DNA of 64,000 nt. Origin: CAIXSE01 sp040769125 (GTDB lineage Bacteria > Actinomycetota > Thermoleophilia > UBA2241). Location of the stretch: contig JAXGLO010000001.1 of assembly GCA_040769125.1 (NCBI GenBank), forward strand, positions 868,001-932,000, in the 5' to 3' direction. The translations under genes and the position numbers were made by a program. The notes beneath the pieces are model-generated. The model did not search any database. It was not told the DNA's origin and was given only the letters and a program-made list of their open reading frames with translations. Positions within the stretch are counted from its first letter, which is position 1. Every line of letters starts with the position of its first letter. Positions 15,566-24,086 of this stretch are shown piece after piece.

Positions 15566-16070
15566 CCAGACTGCGTGTGACGAGACCAGCCGCAATGGCC
15601 TTGAGCACGTCCAGCCAAACGAATGGCAGCACGCCGGCGGCCAAGGCGGCGCTCGCCGTCAAGTGAAGCTGCGCCGCCAGCCATGCGGCTCCGATAAGGT
15701 AGATCGGCGCCAGGCCCCCGATTCCGGCGACGATCAGCCAAAGCGGGGATCCTCCGCTTCTTGCCGCAATGAAGCCGGCGAGAGCTGCCCCGGGGAGGAA
15801 TCCGATCAGAAACCCGCCGGTAGGGCCGAGGAGCACGGCGACCCCGGAGGTCCCGCCGGCGTAGACCGGCGCCACGAGGCCGAGCACGAGGTATGTCGCT
15901 ACGCTCAATGCCGCCAAGCGAGCTCCGAGGATCATCCCCGCCATGAGAACGAAGAGCACTTGGAGGGTGAAGGGGACGGGGCCGAGTGGGATGACGACGA
16001 GCGCTCCGCCGGCCATGAGCGCGGTGAACAGAGCGGCCCATGTCATGTCGCGCGTCTGCGTCTGCGGCAT
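15522..16070 (-). CDS. bioY: BioY, biotin-specific S component of an ECF transporter
   Basis: A 182-residue membrane protein with six hydrophobic segments. TLQVLFVLMAGMILGAR and the glycine-rich YAGGTSGVAVLLGPTGGFLIGFLPGA are BioY hallmarks. It captures biotin and needs an energising module; ecfA-ecfA-ecfT lie at 59304-61767 in the same window, as expected for a group II arrangement. ATG 16070 is preceded on its strand by AGGGTAGGG. The BirA operator immediately upstream shows that the gene is biotin-repressed. It overlaps the end of the HD-GYP gene tail to tail. Confidence 0.93.
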   Translation of the reverse strand: MPQTQTRDMTWAALFTALMAGGALVVIPLGPVPFTLQVLFVLMAGMILGARLAALSVATYLVLGLVAPVYAGGTSGVAVLLGPTGGFLIGFLPGAALAGFIAARSGGSPLWLIVAGIGGLAPIYLIGAAWLAAQLHLTASAALAAGVLPFVWLDVLKAIAAGLVTRSLVSLPLSLPALRSGR

Positions 16071-16104
16071 TTGTCAACCCTACCCTCTGCGTGAAGGGTG
16101 ACAA
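16071..16104 (-). promoter_or_regulatory. BirA biotin operator of bioY
   Basis: TTGTCAACC at 16071-16079 and GGGTGACAA at 16096-16104 form inverted half-sites (8 of 9 positions complementary) with a 16-base spacer. This matches the bacterial BirA operator layout (half-site, 14-16 bases, half-site). It lies directly against the bioY ATG and overlaps the -10 of the promoter at 16103-16131, so holo-BirA bound here should block initiation. A DNA-binding BirA is encoded next door. Confidence 0.8.
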
Positions 16105-16131
16105 CCTAGCCAGGTGCTGGGCGGCTGTCAA
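16103..16131 (-). promoter_or_regulatory. sigma-A-type promoter of bioY
   Basis: On the minus strand, TTGACA (16131-16126) is a perfect -35, followed after exactly 17 bases by TAGGTT (16108-16103). The -10 overlaps the distal BirA half-site, and the expected start point lies inside the operator. Confidence 0.65.
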
Positions 16132-16182
16132 GATTGCTTGCAGCCGCCCTGTTGCATCGCAGCCGTCGGCTGCTCGTGCGCC

Positions 16183-17202
16183 TCAGGTTCTCAAGGTGAC
16201 GTCGCCTGAGTGGAAGCGATGGATGTGGCGCGGCGCGGATTCAACGAGGAGCGCGCCACGTTCATCGATGCCGGACGCTCTTCCTCGCACAGCTCCGCCT
16301 CTGGTCTGGACGCTGATGGTGCGTCGTAATAGGAAGTCCCGGGCGCGGAAGCCGGCAACGGCTCGGTCGAAGCCGTTGGCTAAGGCGTGCGTGTAATGGT
16401 TATCCAGGGAGCGGAGGAGAGCGGCCAGCAGGTCGCTGCGATCCACGGTCTCGCCGGTGGCCACCTTGAGTGAGGTGGCGATGCGGCGAAGAGGCACCGG
16501 CAGCTCAGCGTACTCGGTGTTGACGTTGAGGCCGATGCCCAGGATGACCCATTCGACCTCGTCTTGCTCGCCGGCCACCTCCATGAGGATGCCCCCGATC
16601 TTCAGGTCGCAGATGAACAAGTCGTTCGGCCACTTGATCTTCACGGAAGTACTCACCTGAGACTCGATGGCCTCGGCTGTTGCTGTGGCGGCAACGAGCG
16701 TGAGCATGTGTGCGTCACTCATGGGCATGTCCGGGCGTAAAACGGCGGAGAACAGAAGACCTTTGCCGGCTGGTGACGTCCAGCGCCTGCCGAGACGGCC
16801 GCGCCCGGCGCTCTGAGCCTCGGCGATCACCACAGTGCCCTCCGGCGCACCGCTGTTTGCCAGCGACTTCGCCTCGACATTCGTCGACTCGATCTCATCG
16901 TAGTATCGGAAGGAGCGACTGAAGACGCTTCCGCCCGAGAGGTTGGCGATGTGCCTCATGGACAAGCGGCTCGGCTCCTGCTCGAGCCTGTAGCCGCGGC
17001 GGGAGACCCCGACGATGTCGTAGCCTCGCCGCCGCAGGGACTTCACGTGCTTGTGCACGGCGTTGCGCGAGATGCCCAGGGTGGCGCTGATCGCTTCTCC
17101 CGAAACAAAGCCGGCGCTGTTACGCAGGATTTCGATCACGGTCTGTTTGCGCTTACTCATGCGATTCGACTCGATGAAGACGACAGATGAGGGAGAGTCC
17201 AT
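16183..17202 (-). CDS. birA: BirA, biotin-protein ligase and biotin operon repressor
   Basis: A 339-residue class II biotin ligase. The N-terminal winged helix (about residues 15-80: VIEILRNSAGFVSGEAISATLGISRNAVHKHVKSLRRRGYDI) binds DNA. The catalytic domain has the biotinyl-AMP loop SAGRGRLGRRWTSPAG and the conserved KIKWPNDLFI, and the C-terminal domain follows. It charges carboxylase biotin domains and represses bioY. ATG 17202 is supported by AGGAGG six bases upstream; an internal ATG at 17160 would give a more usual length but lacks that site. It lies 112 bp upstream of bioY in the same direction. Confidence 0.94.
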   Translation of the reverse strand: MDSPSSVVFIESNRMSKRKQTVIEILRNSAGFVSGEAISATLGISRNAVHKHVKSLRRRGYDIVGVSRRGYRLEQEPSRLSMRHIANLSGGSVFSRSFRYYDEIESTNVEAKSLANSGAPEGTVVIAEAQSAGRGRLGRRWTSPAGKGLLFSAVLRPDMPMSDAHMLTLVAATATAEAIESQVSTSVKIKWPNDLFICDLKIGGILMEVAGEQDEVEWVILGIGLNVNTEYAELPVPLRRIATSLKVATGETVDRSDLLAALLRSLDNHYTHALANGFDRAVAGFRARDFLLRRTISVQTRGGAVRGRASGIDERGALLVESAPRHIHRFHSGDVTLRT

Positions 17203-17266
17203 GATGTCCTCCTGGAGGCGATCCTTGACAGTGCAGGGATGCTAGCCGCGCCAGGGGGACGAGGAA

Positions 17267-20149
17267 TCATACCTCGGGTGGATCATGCGCTTGGTTTGGG
17301 TGGGCAGTACGAGCCTGGGCGCCGTCGTCGTGTGCGGAGCGCTCTGGTTTTGCGGTCTGGTAGGCGAGGATGGCTTGAACGCGGCTGGTCACGCCGAGCT
17401 TCATGAAGATCCGGTTGATATGGGTCTTCACGGTCGTTGTGGATATGACGAGGTCCGTCGCGATTGCCCGATTGTCCAGCCCTGCCGCCATCAGAGACAG
17501 GACGTGGAGCTCTCTCGGTGTGAGCTGAGGGAGGGGCGACGCTGGGTTGGCGGCGCGGGACTTTACGCCAGTGAGGAAGATCCGCGCGCGTCGGCGGAGC
17601 GTCTTGTCCTTAGATGCGCGGGCTGACCGCAGGGTCTCTCGTTGTGCATCGCCCGCGAGTTCCTCAACGGCGAAGGCGAGAATGTGCTGAGCTGCTTCCG
17701 GGGGGCAATCGGTTACCAGAGAGGCCAGCACGGACGGACCGCGCCAGTGTCCGGCGACGCAGCGCAGAACCGCCTCGCGGGGCGTATCCCAAGGTGCCTG
17801 CGAGAGATACGTGACGAGCAACTCCTGGTCGAGTGCGAACTCCTGGGCAAGGAAGTTCAGATGGCCGAGCTGGAGCTGGCGGGGAATGCAGGTGCTGAGG
17901 GTAAGCAGGGCCTCGTCGGCCTTCCCGTCTCTGTGCGCAAGCGCAGCATCAAAGAATGTTGCTTTTAGCTCGACGAACTGGAGTCCGGCTTCTGCGGCCT
18001 GGCTCGCTAAAGATAGGAGAGACAATCCTTCGCGCTTGCCAAGCGAGGCTTCGGCGAAGGTCAGGTTGACTAGGCAGTTCAGGAAGGCATAGGGATCACG
18101 CTGCCTCGTAACCGTTTCTGATGCCAAGCGGTAGTACGGAAGCGCGGCAGCCATGTCGCCTTGCCTACGAAGGGTAGTTCCGATGTTGCTGAGCGTCATG
18201 GCATACACGGATGGGTCAGTTCGGGCGCTCGTAGCCGATGTAACCTTCAGCAGCAGTTCGATTGCTCGCCCGTAGCCCCCTTTGGATGCGTGTGCAAGGG
18301 CGCAGGTGTCTAAGACAGAGGCACGGATGTTCGCGAGGCCAAACGTCTCGGTCAACGAGAGGGCCTCAGCGGAGTGAGTTGTGGCCGCCTCAATGTTTCC
18401 TAGATGTAGCTCAACCATGCTCCTGAAGTTCATCACCGCGGCTTGAATAGGCTTGGCGAGCGATGAGTCCTCGACAAGTTGCAGTTGTTGCTGCGTAAGC
18501 CGGAAGTCGCCGCGGCTGTAGGATGCATAGGCTCGGTGGGCTTGGATACGGTGGCTCTCATTTCCGCCAGTTGGCCCTAGGAGGGAGTCCGCTTGTGCGA
18601 AGGCTTCATCTGCGCGCTCCCAGTCGCGCATCTCCAGGGCGGCTGCTCCAAGGCTGATCAGGGAGTGGATGCGCTGCTCGTCGTTCTGTGCATGGAGAAG
18701 AGCGTCACGACACGTGATCGCCGCCTTCTCGATATCCCCTTTCCAGAAGTACGTGCACTCCTTCATGGAGAGCGCATGGTAGAGGTCGAGTTCGTCGTCC
18801 ATCCTGCTGATGGCCTTCTCGATGCGCGCCAGCGCCGAATCAAAGTGCCCGCTGCGCATGTGTAATTGTGCCGCAAGCAGGTTGGCCCACGCCTCGTTCG
18901 CCCGCGAATCCGGCGGCAAACGGTCAAGCCAGTCCTCGAGGCGACTCGACGGCGACTTCTCGAGCCCCGGCTCGCCAGCGTCAGCGATGACGTCGAGCGC
19001 GCGGATCGGCTCGTTGGCGCTCAGCAGCAGCTCGACTGCCATCTCCGTATCGCCGGCTGCCTCGAGTGCCGAAGCGGTTTCACATTGCAGGGCGTGAAAT
19101 GCAAGCTGACCCGATTCGCTGAGGCACTTGAGTCTCAGGAACTCTCGGAAGAGAGTGTGGTATCTGTAGGTGCCTTCCTGCTCGGCGCTGAAGGTGAAGA
19201 CGCGGTTTCGTGAGAGGTGCTCGAGATGCCGGTCTGCGTGCTTGGGGTCGGTGAGGCGGCGGGCCAGGCCGGCGGTGATCGTCTCGAGGCAGCAGGTGCG
19301 CTTCAGGAACGAGCGGGTCGATTCGTTCTCGCGCTCGTAGACCTGCTCTGCCAGGTATGAGTACATGTCGCCTTTGAGCCGCGGGTCTGCCAGCGCCGAC
19401 TCGATCGAGTCGAGGTCGAGCCAGTCGAGCGCCATTGCGGCGAGCACGACGCTCGCCGGCCAGCCTTCGGTGAGGTCGATGAGTCGCTCCAGGTCGCGGG
19501 CGCTCCAGATCCTTCCTGTGCGTCGCTCGAGCATTACCCCGGCCTGTGATGGCTCGAGGCGCAGGAGGTCGCCGCCAATCGTACCGGTCTGATCGTCGAG
19601 CTTGAGCTTGGCGGTCGAGAACTCCGGTTCGTACCGTGAAAGGACGACGAAGTGCAGCGTCGGAGGGGCGTAGGCGAGCAGGTGATCGAGCGTGTTGTTG
19701 AGCCCGCTGGCGTCGGCCGTCTTGTGATAGTCGTCAAGCACGAGGTAAGTGTCTGTAGTACAGCGGGCGGCACATTCATGGGTAAAGGCGGCCGCCATCT
19801 CGGCGATGGGCATCGGCATCTGCGCGGCGGTTCTGAGGCGCTCGAGGAAAGCCCCTCCGAAATCGGGCAGCAGCGTGCGCAAGGCGTGCGTGATGCCCAT
19901 GAGGAGCATCACGGGGTCGCGATCCAGAAGATCGAGGTTGTACCAGGCTGCGGCCTGGGACATCCGTTGCAGCGTCTTCGCCGTCACGCAGCTCTTGCCG
20001 TACCCGGCGGGGGCCAGCACGAGCGTCAGCCTGCGGGGTAATGAAGCCTCATATGCCTCAATAATCGCGTCGCGAAGCACGACGTCTTCGGTGCATGGCC
20101 AAGCTAGCTTTGCGGCCACCGGCCCAGGTGTCTCAGTGTTCGCGGTCAT
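17267..20149 (-). CDS. LuxR-family ATP-binding regulator (LAL/MalT type)
   Basis: A 960-residue STAND-type transcription regulator. Near the N terminus a P-loop reads LVLAPAGYGKSCVT and a Walker B reads TYLVLDDYHKT. A long helical TPR-like region (about 330-850) follows, and the C terminus has a LuxR helix-turn-helix (LTPRELHVLSLMAAGLDNRAIATDLVISTTTVKTHINRIFMKLGV). Family members sense an inducer through the repeats and activate transcription when ATP-bound. The next gene downstream is birA (65 bp), and a shared transcript is possible. The target and inducer are unknown. Confidence 0.9.
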   Translation of the reverse strand: MTANTETPGPVAAKLAWPCTEDVVLRDAIIEAYEASLPRRLTLVLAPAGYGKSCVTAKTLQRMSQAAAWYNLDLLDRDPVMLLMGITHALRTLLPDFGGAFLERLRTAAQMPMPIAEMAAAFTHECAARCTTDTYLVLDDYHKTADASGLNNTLDHLLAYAPPTLHFVVLSRYEPEFSTAKLKLDDQTGTIGGDLLRLEPSQAGVMLERRTGRIWSARDLERLIDLTEGWPASVVLAAMALDWLDLDSIESALADPRLKGDMYSYLAEQVYERENESTRSFLKRTCCLETITAGLARRLTDPKHADRHLEHLSRNRVFTFSAEQEGTYRYHTLFREFLRLKCLSESGQLAFHALQCETASALEAAGDTEMAVELLLSANEPIRALDVIADAGEPGLEKSPSSRLEDWLDRLPPDSRANEAWANLLAAQLHMRSGHFDSALARIEKAISRMDDELDLYHALSMKECTYFWKGDIEKAAITCRDALLHAQNDEQRIHSLISLGAAALEMRDWERADEAFAQADSLLGPTGGNESHRIQAHRAYASYSRGDFRLTQQQLQLVEDSSLAKPIQAAVMNFRSMVELHLGNIEAATTHSAEALSLTETFGLANIRASVLDTCALAHASKGGYGRAIELLLKVTSATSARTDPSVYAMTLSNIGTTLRRQGDMAAALPYYRLASETVTRQRDPYAFLNCLVNLTFAEASLGKREGLSLLSLASQAAEAGLQFVELKATFFDAALAHRDGKADEALLTLSTCIPRQLQLGHLNFLAQEFALDQELLVTYLSQAPWDTPREAVLRCVAGHWRGPSVLASLVTDCPPEAAQHILAFAVEELAGDAQRETLRSARASKDKTLRRRARIFLTGVKSRAANPASPLPQLTPRELHVLSLMAAGLDNRAIATDLVISTTTVKTHINRIFMKLGVTSRVQAILAYQTAKPERSAHDDGAQARTAHPNQAHDPPEV

Positions 20150-20326
20150 CGATGCGCTTTCGACAGGGTGCGAAGACCTGAGTCTGGGAGGCTACAACAA
20201 TCGTTGCGGCGCTCAAGGGCTTTCTAGGCCACAGGACGTTGACATTTGCCGCTGAGGTGAGGTGGTCGTAGTGGGATCTCTCATGTGAGCCAGATGCGAG
20301 CCGTGGCTCGCGCCGGTCGCAGCTCG

Positions 20327-20809
20327 TTACGAAGACGGCGCCATGGCCATCTCGACAGCCTCCCGCGGCGAGCGGGCAACTCGCACACCGTCGGGAGCCT
20401 TCCCGCCGGGAGGTATGAGTCCCCATGAAGCGAGAAGCACCACCGGCCTGCCGATGCTGCGCGCGAGCGCGATCTCGCTGAGCGTGCCCCAGGCGCCTCC
20501 GACGGCGATGACCACGTCGCCACTGGCCGCTACGCTCAGGTTGCGCGCATGGCCTATGCCGGTGCACACGCTGTAGGCGAGTTCAGGGGCGGCGCTCCCA
20601 CGATCGGCCTCCGGAAGCACTCCGATCGTCACGCCGCCCCTGCGTCGCACGCCGCGGGCAACCGCCGCCATCACGCCGCCGCGGCCGCCGCAGACGGTGA
20701 CGAGGCCGCGCTCCGCGAGGAGCTCTCCGAGCTCCTCGGCCATCGCGGCCAGCTCGGGAGAGGCGTTGCTGGCGCCCACGACGCTGACGTAACGGGTCTG
20801 AGGCATCAT
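20327..20809 (-). CDS. SLOG-fold protein of the TIGR00725 (LOG/DprA-related) family
   Basis: A 160-residue Rossmann-like protein. VSVVGASNASPELAAMAEELGELLAERGLVTVCGGRGGVMAAVARG and AVGGAWGTLSEIALARS correspond to the two nucleotide-binding regions of this family, which is related to lysine-decarboxylase-like LOG proteins; the function is generally unknown. ATG 20809 overlaps the helicase stop (ATGA), so the two are translationally coupled. AAAGGA precedes the start. The coupling suggests a role linked to DNA processing, but this is inference. Confidence 0.85.
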   Translation of the reverse strand: MMPQTRYVSVVGASNASPELAAMAEELGELLAERGLVTVCGGRGGVMAAVARGVRRRGGVTIGVLPEADRGSAAPELAYSVCTGIGHARNLSVAASGDVVIAVGGAWGTLSEIALARSIGRPVVLLASWGLIPPGGKAPDGVRVARSPREAVEMAMAPSS

Positions 20810-23160
20810 GAGGGGTCCTTTCCTGGCGTGTCGTGCTGAAGAGCCGGGGCGGCGGTCGTACCGTCGAGGAGAGCGTTGAGCAGCGCTGCGGCCCCGGCTT
20901 TGTGTAGCGGCTCGTTGAGGTTGCCGCACTTCGGGCTCTGCACGCAGGAGGGGCAGCCGGACTCGCATGGGCACTCGGCCACCAGGTTGCGTGCGTCCCG
21001 CGCGAGGTCCGGGAACGACTCGTAGCCGCGTCGGGCCAGCCCGATACCTCCGGGGTGGCCGTCGTACACGAAGATCGCGGCGGTGTCGGTCTGCCAGTGC
21101 CAGGCGGTGCTCAAGCCGCCGATGTCCCAGCGGTCGCACATGGCGTACAGGGGCAGCAGGGAGATGAGCGCGTGCTCGGCGGCGTGCAGCGAGCCGAGCC
21201 GGACGAGCTCGTCGGCGTCGGGGAGAGAGTCGCAGGCGCTCTGGAGCAGCGGCTCAGGGATTGCCGTCCAGAAGGCCTGCGTGGTGAAGGCCTGTTCGGG
21301 GAGCTCCAGGGCGACGGTGTCGATGATGCGCTGATCGGTGATGGCGCGACGCTGGTAGGCGATCACCTGCTCGGTGACCTCGATCTCGCCGAAGAAGAGG
21401 GGGGCGCCGGGCAGCTCGCGCATGGCCGCCTGCCCCGCGATGAACACGTTCTTGTCGGTCTTCGCTTGCGTGTAGTAGTCGCCGTCGAACTCCTCCACGA
21501 GCACGGTGCGCGCCTCGAGGTCGAGCTGCTGCACGAGGTAGCTGAGGCCGAGGTGCAGGTAGACGGCGCCCGGGTGTGCGAAGCGGAAGACCCGCTCGCG
21601 CTCGACGGTGCCGATGATCTCGCCGCCGTGGCTCTCGACGATCACGAACTGGTCCTGGGTGGCGGTGCGCAGCGATGTGGCCGGCGCGGGCGCGTAGGGC
21701 TTCGCCCACACGAGTCCGTCGGCACACCGCCGCAGTCGTTCCGCCTGCGCCAGGCGTTCCGCGGTCGCGAGGCCCTCGTCGCCGAAGTAGACGGCGTCGC
21801 CCGGCAGTAGCGGCGCCTCGTAGGCGGCCGCTTCGAGGTGGCGGGCGGAGATGTGCGGGTTGTGCAGGTCGATGATCGCCTCCTCGACCGTGCGGCTGAG
21901 CAGGCGCTCCGGCTCGCGCATGAAGTACTGGTCGAGGGCGTCTTGACCGGCGACCAGAATCGCCCATCCGTGTCCTTCCCTGCCCGCTCTGCCCCAGCGT
22001 TGACGGAGGCTGGTCACGGTGCCAGGGAAGCCGATCACGAGCGAGACGTCGAGGCTGCCCACGTCGATGCCGAGCTCCAGAGCCTGGGTCGTGATGACTG
22101 CGTCCAGCTGGTGGGCGAACAGGCGGCGCTCGATCTCGCGCCGCTGCTGCGGCGTGTAGCCGGCGCGGTAGGGCTGCACGCGCTCCGCCGCCTCGCTCTG
22201 GTCGCGATCCTGAAGTCGGCGGCGGACGTGATTGTAGGTGAGTTCGGCGGCCTTTCGCGTCGGTGCGAAGGCGATCACCCGCGCTTCGGCGAGTATGCAC
22301 TCGGTAACGACGTAGCCGGCCTCGGCGAGGGCGCTCCGGCGCTCGCCGCGCCCGGCGTCGATGAGCGGCGGGTTCCAGAACACGATGGTGCGTTCGGCGT
22401 GGGGCGCCTCGTCCTCGTCGACCGCGGAGAACGGCAGCCCGACGAGCTTCTCTGCGAACGCGAGCGGGTTGGCGATGGTCGCCGACGTGAGGATGAACTG
22501 CGGTGCGCTGCCGTAGCTGGCGCAGAGGCGCAGCAGGCGGCGGATCACCTGGGCCACGTGGCTGCCGAAGACGCCGCGGTAGACGTGGGCCTCGTCGAGA
22601 ACGACGTAGCGGAGGTGGTGGAGGTACTCGGCCCAGCGCTCATGGCTCGGCATGATGCCCACGTGCAGCATGTCCGGGTTGGTGAGAAGTACGGTGGCCG
22701 TGCGGCGCAGGAGGGCGCGCGTATCGCTGGGGGTGTCTCCGTCGTAGATGGCCGGCGCCATGCCGGGAAGGCGAAGCTCGGCGAGCTTGCGGGCCTGGTC
22801 CTGCGCGAGCGCCTTGGTGGGGAAGAGGAGGAGCGCGCGGCTCTGCGGGTCGCGCGCGAATCTCTCGAGCACGGCGAGCTGGTAGCAGAGGCTCTTGCCG
22901 CTCGCCGTGCCGGTGCTGATCACGACGTTGTCGCCGGCCCGAAGGAGATCACGGGCGGCGCGCTGATGGCCGTGGAGTCGGTGGACGCCGACGCCGCGTA
23001 GCGCTTCGGTCAGCGCCTTCGGCAGGTCCTCCGGGAGCGCGGCGCTCCGGCCGGCTCGCGCCGCCTCGTGGGCGACGGCGACGACCTGTTCGTGACCGTT
23101 CTCGCGGAAGAGCGCCCGCAGGCGGGCGCGCGAGCTGTCGGGCGTGGCTGGGGCCGTCAT
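20806..23160 (-). CDS. MrfA/Hrq1-type DEAH-box helicase with C-terminal zinc-binding domain
   Basis: A 784-residue superfamily 2 helicase. Motif I is STGTASGKSLCYQ, motif II is LDEAHVYRG, motif III is LTSATIANP, and motif VI is QRWGRAGREGHG. The C-terminal DUF1998-like region carries four cysteines in CPCESGCPSCVQSPKCGN, the metal site of the B. subtilis MrfA (YprA) and fungal Hrq1 family, which acts in repair of crosslinks such as those from mitomycin C. The start region is duplicated in tandem: ATG 23160 is overlapped by the stop of a 9-residue upstream frame. It is coupled downstream to the SLOG gene. Confidence 0.9.
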   Translation of the reverse strand: MTAPATPDSSRARLRALFRENGHEQVVAVAHEAARAGRSAALPEDLPKALTEALRGVGVHRLHGHQRAARDLLRAGDNVVISTGTASGKSLCYQLAVLERFARDPQSRALLLFPTKALAQDQARKLAELRLPGMAPAIYDGDTPSDTRALLRRTATVLLTNPDMLHVGIMPSHERWAEYLHHLRYVVLDEAHVYRGVFGSHVAQVIRRLLRLCASYGSAPQFILTSATIANPLAFAEKLVGLPFSAVDEDEAPHAERTIVFWNPPLIDAGRGERRSALAEAGYVVTECILAEARVIAFAPTRKAAELTYNHVRRRLQDRDQSEAAERVQPYRAGYTPQQRREIERRLFAHQLDAVITTQALELGIDVGSLDVSLVIGFPGTVTSLRQRWGRAGREGHGWAILVAGQDALDQYFMREPERLLSRTVEEAIIDLHNPHISARHLEAAAYEAPLLPGDAVYFGDEGLATAERLAQAERLRRCADGLVWAKPYAPAPATSLRTATQDQFVIVESHGGEIIGTVERERVFRFAHPGAVYLHLGLSYLVQQLDLEARTVLVEEFDGDYYTQAKTDKNVFIAGQAAMRELPGAPLFFGEIEVTEQVIAYQRRAITDQRIIDTVALELPEQAFTTQAFWTAIPEPLLQSACDSLPDADELVRLGSLHAAEHALISLLPLYAMCDRWDIGGLSTAWHWQTDTAAIFVYDGHPGGIGLARRGYESFPDLARDARNLVAECPCESGCPSCVQSPKCGNLNEPLHKAGAAALLNALLDGTTAAPALQHDTPGKDPS

Positions 23161-23189
23161 GGATCGGGCGTGGCTGGGGCCGTCATGGA
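23138..23189. repeat. exact 26-bp tandem duplication spanning the helicase start
   Basis: Bases 23138-23163 and 23164-23189 are identical. The first copy contains the helicase ATG (23160) and its first codons; the second provides another ATG at 23186 encoding the same opening residues (MTAPATPD), but 26 bases away and so out of frame. Confidence 0.9.
23157..23186 (-). CDS. 9-residue upstream frame coupled to the helicase
   Basis: Created by the tandem duplication, this frame reads MTAPATPDP and stops at a TGA (23159-23157) that overlaps the helicase ATG. TAGACT, a good -10 hexamer, lies on the minus strand at 23198-23193, so the expected start point is at or within a base of the A of ATG 23186. 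The transcript would then be leaderless, with ribosomes beginning on the short frame and re-initiating on the helicase. Confidence 0.4.
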   Translation of the reverse strand: MTAPATPDP

Positions 23190-23192
23190 ATC

Positions 23193-23198
23193 AGTCTA
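23193..23198 (-). promoter_or_regulatory. -10 element of the helicase promoter
   Basis: TAGACT on the minus strand, about 7 bases before ATG 23186. No TTGACA-like -35 is visible in the GC-rich sequence 16-18 bases upstream. The stretch 23199-23323 up to the next gene is rich in GGCGGG-like runs and holds no gene. Confidence 0.45.
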
Positions 23199-23323
23199 CT
23201 CGACGACCCGGCGGGCGGGAGGCACAGGTGGGTGGCTCGGATAGGTGGCGCGGGCAGACGGCTCGGGCGGGCGGCGCAGGTGTGGGCGGCGTGCGGAATG
23301 ACCCGGCCCGCGCCGCAGGCTGG

Positions 23324-23854
23324 CTACTTGATGCGGCGCCCGAGGTCGATGGTGAAGAACCAGACCGGTCCGTCGACGCCGTGGTACCCCTTCTTGCATT
23401 TCCTGGCGCCGATGCCGATGTCGCGGAAAGACCGTGTGAGGATGACAGCGCGATGCCGGGGCGATCTCATCCAGGCGCGAACGACGGCGTACGGGCTCGC
23501 ATAGAGGCCGGCGCCCCACCTGATGTTCTCGCCGACCTTCCATCTGCTGTAGCCGGTTCTCGTGTATCCGAACTTGATCAAACGGCGGGACCAGGTTGCC
23601 TTGCCGAGGGTGTTGTGCTGGAAGTACTGTCGCGCGCCCATGTCCGCCGAGTGGGAGCGCGCCGCTTTGGTCAGCGTCCTTTTGACGGTCAGTTTCGCCA
23701 TGCCGCGTTTCGTGCGCTGTGCGTTGACATGCTTGAGGACCTGCTTCTCGTAGGAGTTGAGGGTGACCTTGGCCGAGGCGATCGCGGGCGTGCAGGCGAA
23801 CAGGAGCAGAACGAGCGCCAGCGCCAGCATCACGATGCCGCTCCGGGCCTTCAT
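23324..23854 (-). CDS. secreted CAP/SCP-domain protein (YkwD type)
   Basis: A 176-residue protein with a signal peptide (MKARSGIVMLALALVLLLFACTPAIASA, cleavage probably after ASA). One CAP domain follows: LNAYEKQ-like opening, VNAQRTKRGMAKLTV, then RSHSADMGARQYFQHNTLG, VGENIRWG and WMRSPRHRAVILTRSFRDIGIG. The histidines and acidic residue of the CAP cavity are present. ATG 23854 has GGAGGTGA close upstream. The role of bacterial CAP proteins is largely unknown; cell-wall association is likely. It is unusually rich in lysine and arginine. Confidence 0.88.
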   Translation of the reverse strand: MKARSGIVMLALALVLLLFACTPAIASAKVTLNSYEKQVLKHVNAQRTKRGMAKLTVKRTLTKAARSHSADMGARQYFQHNTLGKATWSRRLIKFGYTRTGYSRWKVGENIRWGAGLYASPYAVVRAWMRSPRHRAVILTRSFRDIGIGARKCKKGYHGVDGPVWFFTIDLGRRIK

Positions 23855-24086
23855 TGCTCACCTCCAGCTTGCCGACGATTTCGGACTGCCACGGCGGTAT
23901 GCACGGGCGTTCCGTCTCTCGGTATCGGAATCGAGAGTGCGAACTTGATGGCCTGGAGTGGTCGGCGTGGCCCGGAGTGGCAACGCGCGGCGGCTTTTGG
24001 TGAATGGGTCGCCGCGGCATCGATCGCACCCAGCGGTTTGGCTCCGGCTTGCGAGCGGCCGCAGGTGACGGTAGGTTCGGAGAGGC

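Noticed and set aside
16200..17300. Second BirA operator controlling birA
   Set aside because: No TTGTCAACC-type inverted half-sites are visible upstream of 17202.
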